From Bacteroidota bacterium (lineage in GTDB: Bacteria; Bacteroidota; Bacteroidia; Bacteroidales; CG2-30-32-10), in contig JACAAW010000010.1 of assembly GCA_013377115.1 (NCBI GenBank), forward strand, positions 1 to 43,114: a DNA stretch of 43,114 bases. The letters run 5' to 3'. The notes below the pieces were generated by a model. The model saw nothing but the letters and a program-made list of their open reading frames with translations, had not been told where the DNA came from and made no database searches. Shown piece after piece: positions 1-7,585 of this stretch; within the stretch, counting starts at the first letter, position 1, and the number at the start of each line of letters is the position of its first letter. A program made the position numbers and the translations under genes.

Positions 1-102
1 TTGTTGAAGTGAGTTGATTTGAAGATGAAAATGTTTGTTGTTTGTTGTTCTGGGATAATTTGTTGATTTGAAGATTGGTTAATTTGATGATGTCCGATGG
101 TA

Positions 103-205
103 GAGCGGAGTCGAAACTACCGTTGATTTTTCGTTGGATTTAGATTGCTTCTCTGCTATCGCAATGACGATTCATGATTTTTCGGTGGGCACTTCGACTC
201 CGCTC
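103..205. repeat. Degenerate intergenic palindromic repeat
   Basis: Bases 103-115 (gagcggagtcgaa) and 193-205 (ttcgactccgctc) are perfect 13-base inverted copies. Between them, 141-170 carries the words tagattgctt and tcgcaatgacg. Both words recur at 17275-17354, but there they are separated by a longer insert. This is a family of short non-coding repeats spread through the genome. No coding sequence is involved. Confidence 0.6.
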
Positions 206-242
206 AGTAATCGGCTCATTGACCCTGATATTTCGTTATAAC

Positions 243-340
243 CAATTAAAAGGACACTTTGTGAATAAACTTCGTACCGCTAATTGCTGTTTTGTTTTTT
301 GGGACGTGCTGGTTTGTAATGATCTGGCACGCTTTTTTTG
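243..340 (+). repeat. Second copy of the 3' end and terminator of the SnoaL-like gene
   Basis: Bases 243-253 (caattaaaagg) and 256-340 match 3756-3766 and 3790-3862, the last codons and terminator of the SnoaL-like gene. Shared words are actttgtgaataaactt, ctgttttgtttt, and ttgtaatgatctggcacg followed by a T tract. Copy 1 has extra bases after aaactt and lacks the 23 bases between the stop codon region and actttgtg. The hairpin here is 305-310/326-331 (one G-T pair) with T tract 333-339. It looks like the remnant of a duplicated gene end. Confidence 0.6.
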
Positions 341-630
341 TTTCTATTTTTTAATAAAACTCAATACCATTGAGAACTATGTTAAATCTTCAATTTTGAC
401 AGTTCGAAAATCATGAAATGATGCATTAACGGTATATGAACTTTTTAATAATCGTTAATTTCTCTGTTAAATCATTTACTTCATAGTTTTATGTCAAAAA
501 ACAAAAGGTTAAAAAAAATTTTTTCCTTTTTTGTCCATCAGGTAATGAGACCTAATAAACAAATTCGATCAGTTAAGTTTAAGATTTGTTAAAATATTTC
601 TCTCTAATTTCTCCAAACTATGAAAAATCA

Positions 631-686
631 TTAACCTAAAGATAATGTTCACTTAATTTCGGTCAATAATACATGTAATAAATTTG
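631..686 (+). promoter_or_regulatory. Candidate PHO boxes plus -7 element, PD40 gene
   Basis: Heptamers start at 631 (TTAACCT), 642 (ATAATGT), 653 (TTAATTT) and 664 (CAATAAT), each 11 bp after the one before. The Bacteroidota -7 box TAAATTTG is at 679-686, 15 bp after the start of the last heptamer. Order and phase match the stronger ppk1 and 11.3-kb promoters, although the third and fourth heptamers are diverged. Confidence 0.5.
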
Positions 687-742
687 CTCCATCGAAAACA
701 TGAAAACCAAAAACTATTAATAAACCCTCAAATTCAAAAAAA

Positions 743-1705
743 ATGAAAACAAAACAATTGGTAACTTTGACTATTGGAGTCCTTTGTTTGCTATCAGTTC
801 TGAAAGCAAACAAAAATGTAAAAACTACTTTGTTGCAAACTCATGGCGAAATAAATAAGAATTATTCTTTTTCCGTTTTTCCAAAAGATAAAAACAACAA
901 TCAATTTGATGAGAGACAATCAGACAGTTTGGCCTCAGATCAAATAGTCTATCTTTCGAATGACAACACCTTTATTGTCATGGAATCAAGCTTACCAAAA
1001 GACAATGGGGCGTTGATATTGGAAGTTACCAGGCCTACAATTTTTGAAGGAAAAAATTCGGATTTTCCAAAAGTCAATTTTCATGTTTTTAACAACCAAT
1101 TAAATACACCTAAGGGCAATGATATTATAAAAGCTCAAAGGTTTTTTATAAGTTTAAAAAGCAAAGAAAATAATGATATCTACGAAAGCTCTTATAATGG
1201 AAAAAACTGGACAACGCCAAAAAAACTAGATGGTTTAGTAAATTCCAGTTATAATGAAAGCGGTGCTTGTCTGTCTTCGGATGGCAAAACCTTATATTTC
1301 ACAAGTGATAGACCCGGAGGTTATGGTGGAATGGATATTTGGCAATCGGAATTATTGGAAAATAGTAATTGGGGTCCTGCAATAAATTTAGGTCCTGGTG
1401 TGAATACTTCCGAAGACGAAGAATCGCCATTCATTTTGGCAGACAATGCTACGATGTATTTTAGTTCGGAAGGACATCATGGACTAGGTGGATTTGATGT
1501 TTTTTCGACGACCCAAAACGAAAATGGAATATGGTGTATGCCAACCAACGCTGGTCCTTCAGTAAACACACGTGCAGACGAGTTGTATTTTAAAATAACA
1601 GGTGACGAAAAAAGTGCATTTTATTCTTCTTCAATTGATAGTGGAAACGGCAATTATAAAATATTGAAAATACAATTTGATCCAAATTCAGTGGTTCAAA
1701 AGTAA
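743..1705 (+). CDS. Secreted PD40 (WD40-like beta-propeller) repeat protein
   Basis: This 320-aa protein starts with a signal peptide (about residues 1-22). At least two clear PD40 repeats follow, around residues 180-205 (LYFTSDRPGGYGGMDIW) and 237-255 (MYFSSEGHHGLGGFDVF), with a weaker third near 280. PD40 repeats form beta-propeller blades and in this phylum are often joined to OmpA domains. Here there is no OmpA domain and no lipobox, so it is probably a periplasmic or secreted propeller that binds protein or glycan. Function is not known. The upstream DNA carries PHO-like heptamers in phase with a -7 box, so phosphate control is possible. Confidence 0.75.
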   Translation: MKTKQLVTLTIGVLCLLSVLKANKNVKTTLLQTHGEINKNYSFSVFPKDKNNNQFDERQSDSLASDQIVYLSNDNTFIVMESSLPKDNGALILEVTRPTIFEGKNSDFPKVNFHVFNNQLNTPKGNDIIKAQRFFISLKSKENNDIYESSYNGKNWTTPKKLDGLVNSSYNESGACLSSDGKTLYFTSDRPGGYGGMDIWQSELLENSNWGPAINLGPGVNTSEDEESPFILADNATMYFSSEGHHGLGGFDVFSTTQNENGIWCMPTNAGPSVNTRADELYFKITGDEKSAFYSSSIDSGNGNYKILKIQFDPNSVVQK

Positions 1706-1772
1706 TTTCGAAAAGCAAAATTATAGAGAAAACAAACATTATTAAAAACATTAATTTTATAAAGAAAAAAAG

Positions 1773-2090
1773 ATGATTATAACAAACATTATTGAAATCG
1801 CTCCAAATTTTATTGATGGTGAAATGCCACGTTATATTATAGATTTAAGGGTTGGCTGTGCCGCAATCAGGGATACGCTTCACGAAAAATTTGATGCCAC
1901 AAAAAGAGAGTTGTCTGCTAATGTAGAAGATGTTGTTGAATATTTGCAAGGTGAAGTAATTCGTTTTGAATGGACATTAAACCAAGATTTGTTTCAAGAC
2001 TTAGAGGATAAATGTGATTATTTGAATGAAGTTGAATTGCTTCATTATGAAAGACTTTATGTAAACAGAACACATGCTCTTTTGTATTAA
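1773..2090 (+). CDS. Hypothetical protein, 105 aa
   Basis: I do not recognise this family. The protein is soluble and acidic, with no signal peptide or membrane segment, and looks mainly helical after residue 30 (many E, D, L, plus segments such as EDVVEYLQGEVIRFEW). It begins 67 bp after the PD40 gene on the same strand. I see no clear -7 box in the gap, so it may be read through from that gene. Its codon use and composition look protein-like and the start ATG follows an A-rich stretch, so I consider it a real gene. Nothing in the sequence points to a specific role. Confidence 0.55.
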   Translation: MIITNIIEIAPNFIDGEMPRYIIDLRVGCAAIRDTLHEKFDATKRELSANVEDVVEYLQGEVIRFEWTLNQDLFQDLEDKCDYLNEVELLHYERLYVNRTHALLY

Positions 2091-2094
2091 AAAA

Positions 2095-2305
2095 TTATGT
2101 GCGCTGGAGTTGTAAACTAATTATGTGCGAAGTTTGGAAACTTCGCACTGCTGAATTCAATAATAATTACCAGCGGCATTGCAAATGCCGCCGTGCCCAG
2201 AGAAAAACAACAAAAGTTTAAAAACACATTTGGACATGATTTTACAACATCAAAAGGTTATTAAGATTGAAAAAGTTATTTGGGTTATGTGCGAAGCTTG
2301 GAGTA
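2095..2305. repeat. Intergenic hairpin cluster with repeated ttatgtgcg words
   Basis: The word ttatgtgcg occurs at 2095, 2121 and 2285; the last two copies extend to ttatgtgcgaag-n-ttgga. A perfect 10-bp inverted repeat lies at 2126-2135/2138-2147 (tgcgaagttt / aaacttcgca). A second, 8-bp stem is at 2173-2180/2184-2191 (gcggcatt / aatgccgc). The cluster resembles REP/MITE-like debris rather than a terminator, because no T tract follows either stem. Confidence 0.55.
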
Positions 2306-2387
2306 AGGTGGTTTGAGAATATTCCTGTTCGTAAAGATTTAGATTAAGAATTTTTTTGATTAATTTTACCTTATTGAAATAAGAAAA

Positions 2388-3266
2388 ATGGATAGGGAAA
2401 TCAAAAAAGTAAAATTTGAAGCAAAGCATCCGTTGCAAATCGAAGTGGTTGAACTATCTGTGTTAACTAAAAAGTTCAGCGAAGCTATTTCTTTTCCGCA
2501 TCGAACCAATTTTTATCATGTTTTTTTATTTGAGAATTGTAATCTAACTCATATTGTAGATTTTAATCCTATTCAAATTAAACCCTATACGCTTTTATTT
2601 ATTGACAAAGACCGAGTACATCAATTTGATTATGACTCACTTTATTATGGAAAAGTAATTATTTTTACTGATGAGTTTTTTTGTAATTCGAACGAGGATT
2701 CGAAGTTTTTAAAAAGCACTATTTTATTCAACGACCTCACTGGGGAAGCTAGTTTTCGGATTGATAAAACAACATTTAGTATGTTTCTGAAAATTTGCGA
2801 TGAAATAAATGAAGAACTTAAAATGCCTGTTGATAATGCGAATCAGAACATCCTAAAAAATTTATTACATAATTTTTTGTTGTTTGCTGAAAGAGAAAAA
2901 CGCCGGCATGGTTTTGTTGAAATGAAAAAAGGAGCTGACCTGGATTTTACGTTGGGTTTTAAGGATTGTCTGGAAAAAAACTTTAAAACGGCAAAGAATG
3001 TTAGATTTTATTCTGAAATTCTAAATATTACAGAGAAAAGACTTTGGCAGTCAACAACAAAAATTCTGGGAAAAAATCCGAAAGAAATTATCGATGAGCG
3101 GCTTATTTTAGAGGCAAAACGATTACTGGTATACAGCAGTCAGTCAATTAAAGAAATCGGCTTAAGCCTAGGATTTGAGGAATCTACGAACTTTATTAAA
3201 TATTTCAGAAAACATAATAATAAAGCACCCACTGAATTTAGGGCTGATTATTCTAATTTTGAATAA
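2388..3266 (+). CDS. AraC family transcriptional regulator
   Basis: This is a 292-aa one-component regulator. The N-terminal part (about 25-150) looks like an AraC-type cupin sensor (HVFLFENCNLTHIVDF, HQFDYDSLYYGKVIIF). The C-terminal 90 residues hold the double helix-turn-helix, with the family motif around SIKEIGLSLGFEESTNFIKYFRKH, followed by a KAPTEFR ending typical of AraC proteins. It binds DNA in the cytoplasm; the ligand is unknown. The SnoaL-like gene starts 93 bp downstream on the same strand and is the most likely partner or target. Few sequence features are unusual. The repeat-rich 2.1-2.3 kb gap separates it from the upstream genes. Confidence 0.88.
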   Translation: MDREIKKVKFEAKHPLQIEVVELSVLTKKFSEAISFPHRTNFYHVFLFENCNLTHIVDFNPIQIKPYTLLFIDKDRVHQFDYDSLYYGKVIIFTDEFFCNSNEDSKFLKSTILFNDLTGEASFRIDKTTFSMFLKICDEINEELKMPVDNANQNILKNLLHNFLLFAEREKRRHGFVEMKKGADLDFTLGFKDCLEKNFKTAKNVRFYSEILNITEKRLWQSTTKILGKNPKEIIDERLILEAKRLLVYSSQSIKEIGLSLGFEESTNFIKYFRKHNNKAPTEFRADYSNFE

Positions 3267-3359
3267 AAGGATCATTTAAAGGAAGAAAATGACCTTTCAG
3301 TTTTTGATTGTGATGTGCAATTTTGCATAATCATAATTAATAACTAAAAATAATTCAAA

Positions 3360-3770
3360 ATGGAAAATTTAAAAGAAATTGTAAAATCATTTTACACAGA
3401 ATGCTTAACTGTTAACTACCGTATTAATACTTCCGAGTTTTTGAGTAAATTACTTTCAGATGATTTTCAATCTATTAATGCAAAAGAGATAAAAGATAAA
3501 GCAACGTTAACAGCACAAATTGGAGGATTTTGGAAATTAATGCCAGATTTAAAATGGGAAGTACAGGAAATGATTCAGGAAGGATGTCAGGTTGTGGTTA
3601 GAAGTATTTTTAGCGCATCCCCAAAAGGAAATTTTATGGGAATGGAATTAGATGGTACCAAGTCGTTTAAAACAATGTCGATTGATATTCATACCATTGA
3701 AAATGGACAAATAAAATCCGTTTATCATTGCGAAGAATGGCCAACCGCTATTGCACAATTAAAAGGTTAA
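3360..3770 (+). CDS. SnoaL-like / NTF2-fold protein
   Basis: This 136-aa protein fits the NTF2-like fold of SnoaL-type ester cyclases and related small-molecule enzymes: an opening helix pair (ENLKEIVKSFYTECL), then antiparallel strands with QIGGFWKLMPDLKWEVQEM and VVVRSIFSASPKGNFMGMELDGTKSF, and a closing IHTIENGQIKSVYHCEEW. Its length is normal for the family. There is no signal peptide, so it is cytoplasmic. Members of this fold range from cyclases and hydratases to proteins of unknown role, and I cannot assign a substrate. It lies 93 bp behind the AraC regulator and is followed by a terminator whose near copy is found at 256-340. Confidence 0.75.
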   Translation: MENLKEIVKSFYTECLTVNYRINTSEFLSKLLSDDFQSINAKEIKDKATLTAQIGGFWKLMPDLKWEVQEMIQEGCQVVVRSIFSASPKGNFMGMELDGTKSFKTMSIDIHTIENGQIKSVYHCEEWPTAIAQLKG

Positions 3771-3827
3771 TTATTCGGATTCAAATAATACTTTGTGAAT
3801 AAACTTACTGTTTTGTTTTAAAAGGAC

Positions 3828-3861
3828 CGTGCCGGGTTGTAATGATCTGGCACGTTTTTTT
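3828..3861 (+). terminator. Rho-independent terminator after the SnoaL-like gene
   Basis: A 6-bp stem cgtgcc (3828-3833) / ggcacg (3849-3854) is extended by wobble pairs and followed by a T tract at 3855-3861. The convergent GH1 gene ends at 3873. The same element occurs at 305-339. Confidence 0.75.
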
Positions 3862-3872
3862 GTAAAGAAAAT

Positions 3873-5207
3873 TTATTCCTCAATAAAATCCCGATACCAA
3901 TTACCAGATTGCTTGATGGTTCGTTTTTGAGTTTCGTAATCAATATGAATTATTCCAAATCGAGGGTGATAACCTTCTGCCCACTCGAAATTGTCTAACA
4001 AACTCCAAAGAAAATATCCTTGTACATTCACTCCTTCGTTTTTTGCTTTTAACATGCCAGCAATACTTTTTTGGAGATATTCTATTCTTTTGGTGTCGTT
4101 TATTTGACCATTAATTAGTTCGTCTGGAAAAGCAGCACCATTCTCAGTTACATATATTTTTTTTATGTCTTTATAGGTAGACAAAAATTTGAGGGTATGG
4201 TATAAAGCATTGGGGTAATTTTCCCATTTCATGGCAGTTAGGTCAACGTTTCTTTTTACTGCAGGGACAATATTTGCATTGATATAAGGAATGAAAGGAC
4301 TGCGCCTGGCAATTTCCCGGGTATAAACCTGAGCCCCAATAAAATCAAATTGAAATTTTAATTTTTCTTCGTCGCGCGGCAAAAAATATTTTTCAATTTT
4401 CCTCAAAAAAGGAAGTTCTTTTATCGGATAACCTAATCCCAATGTGGGCTCCAAAAAAGTTCTATTTAGTAGTGCGTCAATTTTTTTAGCAGCTAAAATA
4501 TCCTTTTCTTTTTGGCTTTTTGGTTCAATATGAGAAAAGGAGAAAGTAGTTCCAACTTCAGCATCTGGCCTAACTTCTTTAATTATTCTCCCACCAATTG
4601 ACTGACATAAAGCTGCATGATGCAAAGCAGGCAAAAAATTTGATAGTCCTCTTCTGCCAGGAGCATGAACTCCCAAAAAATAACCAGCGCCAGTAAATGC
4701 CATTGGCTCGTTAAGAACCATCCAATGTTTCACTCTATCGCCAAATTTGGTAGCACAAAGCTTAACGTAATCGAAAAAATAAATCAAGATTTCGCGGTTG
4801 GTCCAGCCACCAATTTTTTCAAGGAATAAAGGTAAATCCCAATGGTAAATTGTAATCCATGGTGTAATATCCAATTCCAAACAACGGTCTATCACTTTAT
4901 TGTAGAAATCAATTCCTTCACTGTTTATTGCTCCAATACCATCGGGCATTAATCGTGGCCATGAAATAGAAAACCTGAAATGCTTTATATTTAAATGTTT
5001 TGCAAGTAATAGATCTTCATTATAATTATGATAAAAATCGCAAGCAGTTTTATTATTGTCGCGGTTTTTAATTTTCCATTTTTTGGAAGAAAAATCATCC
5101 CAAATAGACATTCCTTTTCCGTAGGAATTGTATGCTCCTTCTGTTTGGCTTGCAGAAATTGCTGCACCCCAAGTAAAATTATTTCCAAAATCGATGTTTT
5201 TCAACAA
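3873..5207 (-). CDS. Glycoside hydrolase family 1 beta-glucosidase-like enzyme
   Basis: This 444-aa protein is a full-length GH1 (beta/alpha)8 barrel. The N-terminal motif FTWGAAISASQTEGAY is intact, as are the acid/base glutamate in VLNEP (E167) and the nucleophile in TENG (E355), so it should be an active retaining beta-glycosidase. There is no signal peptide, so it acts in the cytoplasm. It lies 51 bp downstream of the glycosyltransferase on the same strand. A possible -7 box (TATCTTTG on the minus strand, 5248-5241) may give it its own promoter. GH1 enzymes cleave beta-glucosides and beta-galactosides. In this setting, glycolipid turnover is a conceivable job, but ordinary oligosaccharide cleavage is equally possible. 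Confidence 0.9.
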   Translation of the reverse strand: MLKNIDFGNNFTWGAAISASQTEGAYNSYGKGMSIWDDFSSKKWKIKNRDNNKTACDFYHNYNEDLLLAKHLNIKHFRFSISWPRLMPDGIGAINSEGIDFYNKVIDRCLELDITPWITIYHWDLPLFLEKIGGWTNREILIYFFDYVKLCATKFGDRVKHWMVLNEPMAFTGAGYFLGVHAPGRRGLSNFLPALHHAALCQSIGGRIIKEVRPDAEVGTTFSFSHIEPKSQKEKDILAAKKIDALLNRTFLEPTLGLGYPIKELPFLRKIEKYFLPRDEEKLKFQFDFIGAQVYTREIARRSPFIPYINANIVPAVKRNVDLTAMKWENYPNALYHTLKFLSTYKDIKKIYVTENGAAFPDELINGQINDTKRIEYLQKSIAGMLKAKNEGVNVQGYFLWSLLDNFEWAEGYHPRFGIIHIDYETQKRTIKQSGNWYRDFIEE

Positions 5208-5258
5208 GATTTAAAATAGATGATAAAAAATTAGCACGACCAAAGATAAATCAATGGT

Positions 5259-6311
5259 TTAGAAAACTGGATATAATGATTTAGAAAAGACAGTTTCTGC
5301 CGTTAATTCTTTTATCATTTTTGAAACGACATGTTTTTCAATAATGGTATCAATTAATTTTTCGGTTTCGTCTGGGAAATCAACATCTATTATGGTGCTT
5401 TCGGAAATCCATTTTTCCATTTTTTCGTGGTGTTTGAATTTTAATGATTTTAAAACAGGGACTCCCATTTCTCCTAATGCCTCAGCATTACATTGTTGTT
5501 CGAATTGATTTTTCATTGGTATTACCATTAATTTCTTTTTTAAATAAAGTGCTTCTGATGTTGCAGCAAAACCAGCGTTACAAAGAACTCCAGTGCATGA
5601 AGCAAGGCTTTCCATAAACAATTCTTTGTTTATTGGGTTAATTTCTACGTTTTTTTCGGTGAAGGTTCTTTTAGAATGCTTAGAAAACACTTTCCATTTA
5701 ACATCTGGGTATTTCGAAAGTGATTTAATAATCTTTTCTTCTTCATAAGCTGGAAGGTAAACCAAATAAAATCCTTCGTCAGTAATTTTTAAATTTCTCA
5801 CTTCTTTTCTTAAAATTGGTGTATAAATATTTTTGTTGTATCTTTTAAAATGAAAGCCGTATCCGTCGGTAATTGGACAATAATTTTTCAAGACAAACTT
5901 GCCAATTGGATCTACTTTTTTTGGCTGTGGTGCGTTTTCAGCAAGAACAGAAATTTGATTACTTAATCCGATGCAAGGTTTGTTTTTAAAAAAGCAGGCC
6001 CAGGCAGTTACTGGTTCAAAATCTGTGATTACGATGTCGTATTTTTCAACAGGCAAATTTTTAATTTCTTTATAAAACCGCCTTATTTTATTTTTCAAAT
6101 AAGTACTCATAAAGTCGATTCCGCCATTGGTTCCAAAAATAAAACCCAATCCTTTGAAACGATATTTTACTTCGTAAGGCAAGTCTATTTCACAGTGTTG
6201 ACCACTGATAAGAATGTCGACATCTCCCCATTTTTGAAGATGAGGAATGATTTCTATGGCGCGACTTATGTGTCCGTTGCCCGTTCCCTGAATTCCGTAT
6301 AGTATTTTCAT
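5259..6311 (-). CDS. MJ1255-type glycosyltransferase, candidate diacylglycerol glycosyltransferase
   Basis: This 350-aa protein has a GT-B fold. The N-terminal nucleotide-sugar glycosyltransferase motif GTGNGH is at residues 9-14, and the C-terminal donor-binding part (around 238-280: CNAGFAATSEAL, then MPMKNQFEQQCNAEAL-like sequence) resembles the MJ1255/VC2487 family, which is related to MurG and GT28 enzymes. It has no signal peptide and probably works at the cytoplasmic membrane face. It starts only 4 bp after the metallophosphoesterase stop, so the two are co-transcribed. In alphaproteobacteria the phosphate-starvation lipid module pairs PlcP with a glycosyltransferase (Agt) that glycosylates diacylglycerol. 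I infer the same role here, but the acceptor is not proven by sequence. Confidence 0.72.
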   Translation of the reverse strand: MKILYGIQGTGNGHISRAIEIIPHLQKWGDVDILISGQHCEIDLPYEVKYRFKGLGFIFGTNGGIDFMSTYLKNKIRRFYKEIKNLPVEKYDIVITDFEPVTAWACFFKNKPCIGLSNQISVLAENAPQPKKVDPIGKFVLKNYCPITDGYGFHFKRYNKNIYTPILRKEVRNLKITDEGFYLVYLPAYEEEKIIKSLSKYPDVKWKVFSKHSKRTFTEKNVEINPINKELFMESLASCTGVLCNAGFAATSEALYLKKKLMVIPMKNQFEQQCNAEALGEMGVPVLKSLKFKHHEKMEKWISESTIIDVDFPDETEKLIDTIIEKHVVSKMIKELTAETVFSKSLYPVF

Positions 6312-6315
6312 TTGT

Positions 6316-7179
6316 TTAATTTTTATTTGCGATACTTAAAAATTCACCAACCAAATCTTTAAACAATTCTTTATTATTGGTGATATTGGTTTCTTTATCA
6401 ACGGTGATTTTGGTATCTGTATAATCTTCGTCTTTATATTTATAGATTGACCAATCGCCATCCTTTAGTTCCAAGGCTGAAAGGTTCTCAATCCAATCGC
6501 CACTGTTTAGATAAACAACTTGTCCTTCGTCGTTTTTAATTATTCTTTTTACGGGATGGTGAATGTGGCCGCAGATGACGTAATCGTATTTATTTGAAAT
6601 TGCAATGTCGGCAGCAGTTTCTTCGAAGTGCTCGATATAGCTCATTGCTTTTTTTACACTGTTTTTAACTTTTTGAGATAAAGAGATTTTTCCATAACCC
6701 ATTTTTTCGGAGAAATAATTTACAAATCGATTGATAAGGATTAGTGTATCGTAGCCTTTTGCACCAAGTTTTGCAAGCCATTTACTGTGCTTCATGGTAA
6801 CATCGAAAACATCTCCATGAAAAATCCAGGAACGTTTTCCGTTGTGTTGCAGCACTAATTTATTAATAATCTTAAGGGAGCCCATTTTGTAACCAGCGAA
6901 TTTTCGCAAAGTTTCATCATGGTTCCCTGTGATGTAATAAACCTTGGTTTCTTTTGATACCAGGTTTAAAATATATTTTATGACTTTCATATGGCTTGTA
7001 GGAAAGTAGCGTGTGCTAAACTGCCACATATCAACAATATCGCCATTAAGAATTAGTTTTTTTGTTTCGATGCTTTTAAGATAACGCAAAACTTCTTTTG
7101 CATGGCATCCGTATGTACCTAAATGTACATCAGAAATGACAACGGCGTCAAGCTGCCGTTTGGTGTTGTTTTTTTTCAT
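6316..7179 (-). CDS. Calcineurin-like metallophosphoesterase, candidate PlcP-type phospholipase C
   Basis: This 287-aa protein has the five metal-binding blocks of the family: D17/H19 (SDVHLG), D47 (NGDIVD), GNHDE (85-89), HGD (121-123) and GHIHH (204-208). It would usually be called a UDP-2,3-diacylglucosamine pyrophosphatase. However, the third block reads HGDVFD rather than the HGDTLC-DD of LpxH. The surrounding words (VHLGTYGCHAKEVL, NGDIVDMW, the ISLSQKVKNSVKKAM segment and the NSGDWIENLSAL segment) match the PlcP phospholipase C family, which releases diacylglycerol from phospholipids under phosphate starvation. It is the first gene of a unit with a glycosyltransferase, and has in-phase PHO-like heptamers upstream. 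LpxH-like activity remains the main alternative. Confidence 0.75.
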   Translation of the reverse strand: MKKNNTKRQLDAVVISDVHLGTYGCHAKEVLRYLKSIETKKLILNGDIVDMWQFSTRYFPTSHMKVIKYILNLVSKETKVYYITGNHDETLRKFAGYKMGSLKIINKLVLQHNGKRSWIFHGDVFDVTMKHSKWLAKLGAKGYDTLILINRFVNYFSEKMGYGKISLSQKVKNSVKKAMSYIEHFEETAADIAISNKYDYVICGHIHHPVKRIIKNDEGQVVYLNSGDWIENLSALELKDGDWSIYKYKDEDYTDTKITVDKETNITNNKELFKDLVGEFLSIANKN

Positions 7180-7310
7180 TCATTAATTTTTCGAAAAACA
7201 TTTTCATTAGGCTAATGTTTCTCAAATTAAATCTCCAGATAATGAACCGAAGATAAAGTTGTTCTATTTTATTAAGAATTTTTTTCATTTGAGTTGTTTT
7301 TCATTTGATA

Positions 7311-7366
7311 CAAATTTACTCACAACCCATCATATGGATATTATTAGAATCTTAAGGTTAAGTTAA
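7311..7366 (-). promoter_or_regulatory. Candidate PHO boxes plus -7 element, metallophosphoesterase operon
   Basis: Read on the minus strand, heptamers start at 7366 (TTAACTT), 7355 (TTAAGAT), 7344 (ATAATAT) and 7333 (ATGATGG), 11 bp apart. A -7 box TAAATTTG occupies 7318-7311, 15 bp after the start of the last heptamer. The leader to the ATG at 7179 would be about 125 bases. The same gap holds the oppositely directed ppk1 promoter, so the two units would be controlled together. Confidence 0.55.
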
Positions 7367-7420
7367 GTTTCTACAGTGTTAACAGGGCTTATGTTAATAA
7401 TTTGTTAAAAAAACAAACGA

Positions 7421-7476
7421 TTAACATTCTAATAATATGAAATTAACAACTGCTTAACATTAAGATTCTATTTTTG
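7421..7476 (+). promoter_or_regulatory. Candidate tandem PHO boxes plus -7 element, ppk1 operon
   Basis: Heptamers start at 7421 (TTAACAT), 7432 (ATAATAT), 7443 (TTAACAA) and 7454 (TTAACAT), an exact 11-bp period. The -7 box TATTTTTG is at 7469-7476, 15 bp after the start of the last heptamer. No TTG -33 element is needed, as expected of an activator-dependent promoter. The 7180-7585 gap (406 bases) otherwise holds only the divergent promoter at 7311-7366 and an untranslated leader of about 100 bases. Confidence 0.72.
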
Positions 7477-7585
7477 CTATAATCAAAGGATATAATAAAA
7501 TGATGCCAGTAAATTATATGAAAGAATCTATTTAAGTATTCGTAATTTTTCTTTCAAATATGCTTTTTCACATCTAATAAATTGA

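Larger units (their letters stand above)
1..630. other. Non-coding stretch with repeat debris and an orphan terminator
   Basis: I see no convincing gene here. The first 250 bases are patchy, low-complexity repeats (TTGTTGATTTGAAGA-like words) with an inverted repeat at 103-115/193-205 and a module at 141-170 that recurs near 17.3 kb. A terminator-like hairpin lies at 305-339. The reading frame at 174-416 runs through the repeat and the terminator and has no protein-like composition. Bases 341-630 are AT-rich and show nothing else I can name. Confidence 0.6.

Noticed and set aside
174-416. 80-aa open frame on the plus strand
   Set aside because: It runs through a palindromic repeat and a terminator hairpin, has no family-like sequence and no promoter.
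6316-7179. Calling the metallophosphoesterase lpxH
   Set aside because: The HGDVFD block, the PlcP-like segments and the pairing with a glycosyltransferase fit the PlcP group better, although the general annotation for the family is LpxH-like.
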